This document shows, piece by piece, positions 62,863 to 64,000 of a DNA stretch of 64,000 nucleotides (position 1 is its first letter; each line of letters opens with the position of its first letter). The translations under genes and the position numbers were made by a program. Under the pieces are notes generated by a model. It worked only from the letters and a program-made list of their open reading frames with translations, had not been told where the DNA came from and made no database searches. This stretch comes from Algoriphagus marinus (GTDB taxonomy: Bacteria; Bacteroidota; Bacteroidia; Cytophagales; Cyclobacteriaceae), in NCBI RefSeq assembly GCF_001936475.1, contig NZ_MSPQ01000008.1:62001-126000 (forward strand), written 5' to 3'.

Positions 62863-64000
62863 TTATAAATTCTTAGCTATGAATGAATTATAACTTTGAT
62901 GGTCTCCATTAAAGACTAGTTTCCCTTTTTCCAACTGAACAATTTGAGATGCTTTAGCAAGTATTTCCGCTTCATTAGATATTAATACCAAGGTCCAATT
63001 TCCATTAAAAAGGAAATCTGTGATTCTGGCCTTAGTCTTTGCATCAATGTGGGTCAAAGAATCTTCCATAATTATTGCCTTAGGTTCTCCTAGGAAGGCC
63101 CTTGCGAGTAAAATACTTTGAGCAAGCTTTCTTGAAAGCCCCTTTCCCTCAGGCTGAAGCATAGTATCCAAGTCAGATGGTAATTGATAGATATAATCTT
63201 TAAGATCAACTAAGTCTAAGATGTACTCCAATTGGTCCACGTCAAAATCTCTTCCTACCAAGATATTTTCCTTGATTGATCCATGGAAAATTTGCTCTGT
63301 TTCTAAGCAATCTCCAACCATTCCACGATACTTCTCCAGGTTGATCATCTCTATTGAGAGATTGTTTACTTTAACTTCACCTTCATATTCCTCATACAAT
63401 CCTGACAGTAAAGCCAAAAGAGCACTTTTTCCACTACCACTTTTCCCGTTCAAAACCACCTTCGAACCAGGGTCAATTGATAAAGAAACATTTTGAAGGA
63501 TCGGCTCAATAGAATCGTGAGGTTGAAAGGTTACATTTTCTAGTCCAAATTGTAAACCTTCAGGTTTTGATACAATTACTTTTTCAATATCTGAGCTATG
63601 TTCCAATTCCAAATCCATCACATGTCCAATCTTTTCAACTGAAACCAAAGTGTCGTAAACCGTTTCCAACGAAAGAATTAACTTTTCAACAGCATTCACT
63701 ACTAGAATGATAATTACCTCAGCTGCTACAAATTGACCAATACTGATCTGGTCATTAATTAATAATAAACTACCTGCAAGGAGTAAACTAGTGACAATAA
63801 GCACTTTAAATACAATCATGATCTTGTACTGAAAGATCAAAACAGAGAAGTGCTTTGTCCTGAAATCCACGTATTTCTGGATTAATTTATCTGCTCGAAG
63901 TATGGGTAGCCGAGTATTTCCAACCAGTTTGAAAGTATTCAAAGTTCGTCCTACTTCCTCAAGCCAATATGCAGTTTGGTATTTATAAGTTGATTCCTTC
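62863..64000 (-). CDS. ABC exporter with degenerate ATPase motifs, N-terminus beyond window
   Basis: The frame stays open to the window edge (about 379 residues visible). It is a half-transporter: the end of the membrane domain, then an ATPase domain. Walker A is intact (GKSGSGKS, about 63425-63448). The rest is altered. The Q-loop Gln appears to be Glu (VGDCLE). The signature reads LSRKL instead of LSGGQ. Walker B reads IIMEDSLTHID, with the usual Asp-Glu swapped to Glu-Asp. The H-loop has Asn for His (ISNEAE). It belongs with HlyD and TolC in a type I secretion-like operon. Whether it hydrolyses ATP is open. Confidence 0.85.
   Translation of the reverse strand, partial: KESTYKYQTAYWLEEVGRTLNTFKLVGNTRLPILRADKLIQKYVDFRTKHFSVLIFQYKIMIVFKVLIVTSLLLAGSLLLINDQISIGQFVAAEVIIILVVNAVEKLILSLETVYDTLVSVEKIGHVMDLELEHSSDIEKVIVSKPEGLQFGLENVTFQPHDSIEPILQNVSLSIDPGSKVVLNGKSGSGKSALLALLSGLYEEYEGEVKVNNLSIEMINLEKYRGMVGDCLETEQIFHGSIKENILVGRDFDVDQLEYILDLVDLKDYIYQLPSDLDTMLQPEGKGLSRKLAQSILLARAFLGEPKAIIMEDSLTHIDAKTKARITDFLFNGNWTLVLISNEAEILAKASQIVQLEKGKLVFNGDHQSYNSFIAKNL

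Overview
The window reads as an ordinary chromosomal stretch of a Bacteroidota bacterium, most likely order Cytophagales and family Cyclobacteriaceae (Algoriphagus-like). The signs are a gliding-motility gldC, a DUF3098 gene behind ftsX, and the Bacteroidota version of the arginine operon with a carbamoyltransferase of the acetyl/succinyl-ornithine type. Others are a TonB-dependent receptor with a carboxypeptidase-regulatory-like N-terminus, few Shine-Dalgarno sites, and a textbook Bacteroidota promoter (-33/-7, TAnnTTTG) ahead of two tRNA-Glu genes. By eye the base composition is AT-rich and even. I see no phage, transposase, CRISPR array or defence island.

Layout. 1-7.1 kb: a secreted M20 peptidase (cut by the window edge), then xdhC and a mocA-like nucleotidyltransferase (molybdenum-hydroxylase maturation), a cysteine desulfurase, and a Tat-exported two-subunit molybdenum hydroxylase. 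A second hydroxylase pair lies at 19.8-22.6 kb. 7.3-19.7 kb: mostly single genes (metallo-beta-lactamase fold hydrolase, Gfo/Idh/MocA oxidoreductase, DUF2911, HrpB helicase, TM2/DUF2752 pair, MpaB-like oxygenase, SMP-30 lactonase). Among them is a protein at 14358-15071 that I recognise as a Vms1/ANKZF1-like release factor (VLRF1) with its catalytic Gln. 22.6-24.8 kb: a DsbA-type oxidoreductase, an easily missed 51-residue zinc-ribbon membrane protein and a PLP enzyme.

25.2-33.5 kb is a complete one-operon arginine pathway (GNAT-argG-argC-argD-argF'-argB-argE-argH), preceded by a 390-bp leader with a possible Arg-codon leader peptide. The carbamoyltransferase has Val where acetylornithine enzymes have Glu, which points to succinylated intermediates. 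33.7-36.4 kb: a SAM-I riboswitch and metY-metX. 36.4-42.2 kb: DUF2147, a PdeM-like phosphoesterase, ftsX-DUF3098-truB-ribF (uppP absent), a two-subunit 3-oxoacid CoA-transferase and gldC.

42.4-50.2 kb: a TonB-dependent receptor, a gene-free stretch holding a GC-rich inverted repeat, and a PIG-L deacetylase with a very large HEAT/cytochrome c lipoprotein. 50.2-55.6 kb: twin tRNA-Glu genes, GAPDH, a double-VOC protein, two glycosyltransferases of the families named for arsenosugar biosynthesis around a DUF6134-like protein, and a 1-Cys peroxiredoxin. 55.6-59 kb: divergent kdgK-eda and uxaA, which together turn altronate into pyruvate and glyceraldehyde-3-phosphate. 59-64 kb: a lipoprotein, DUF1330, and a TolC-HlyD-ABC export operon. 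The visible ATPase of that operon keeps Walker A but has altered Q-loop, signature, Walker B and H-loop.

The items I consider most worth following are the VLRF1 protein, the degenerate export ATPase, the arginine leader with the succinyl-type pathway, and the intergenic repeats.
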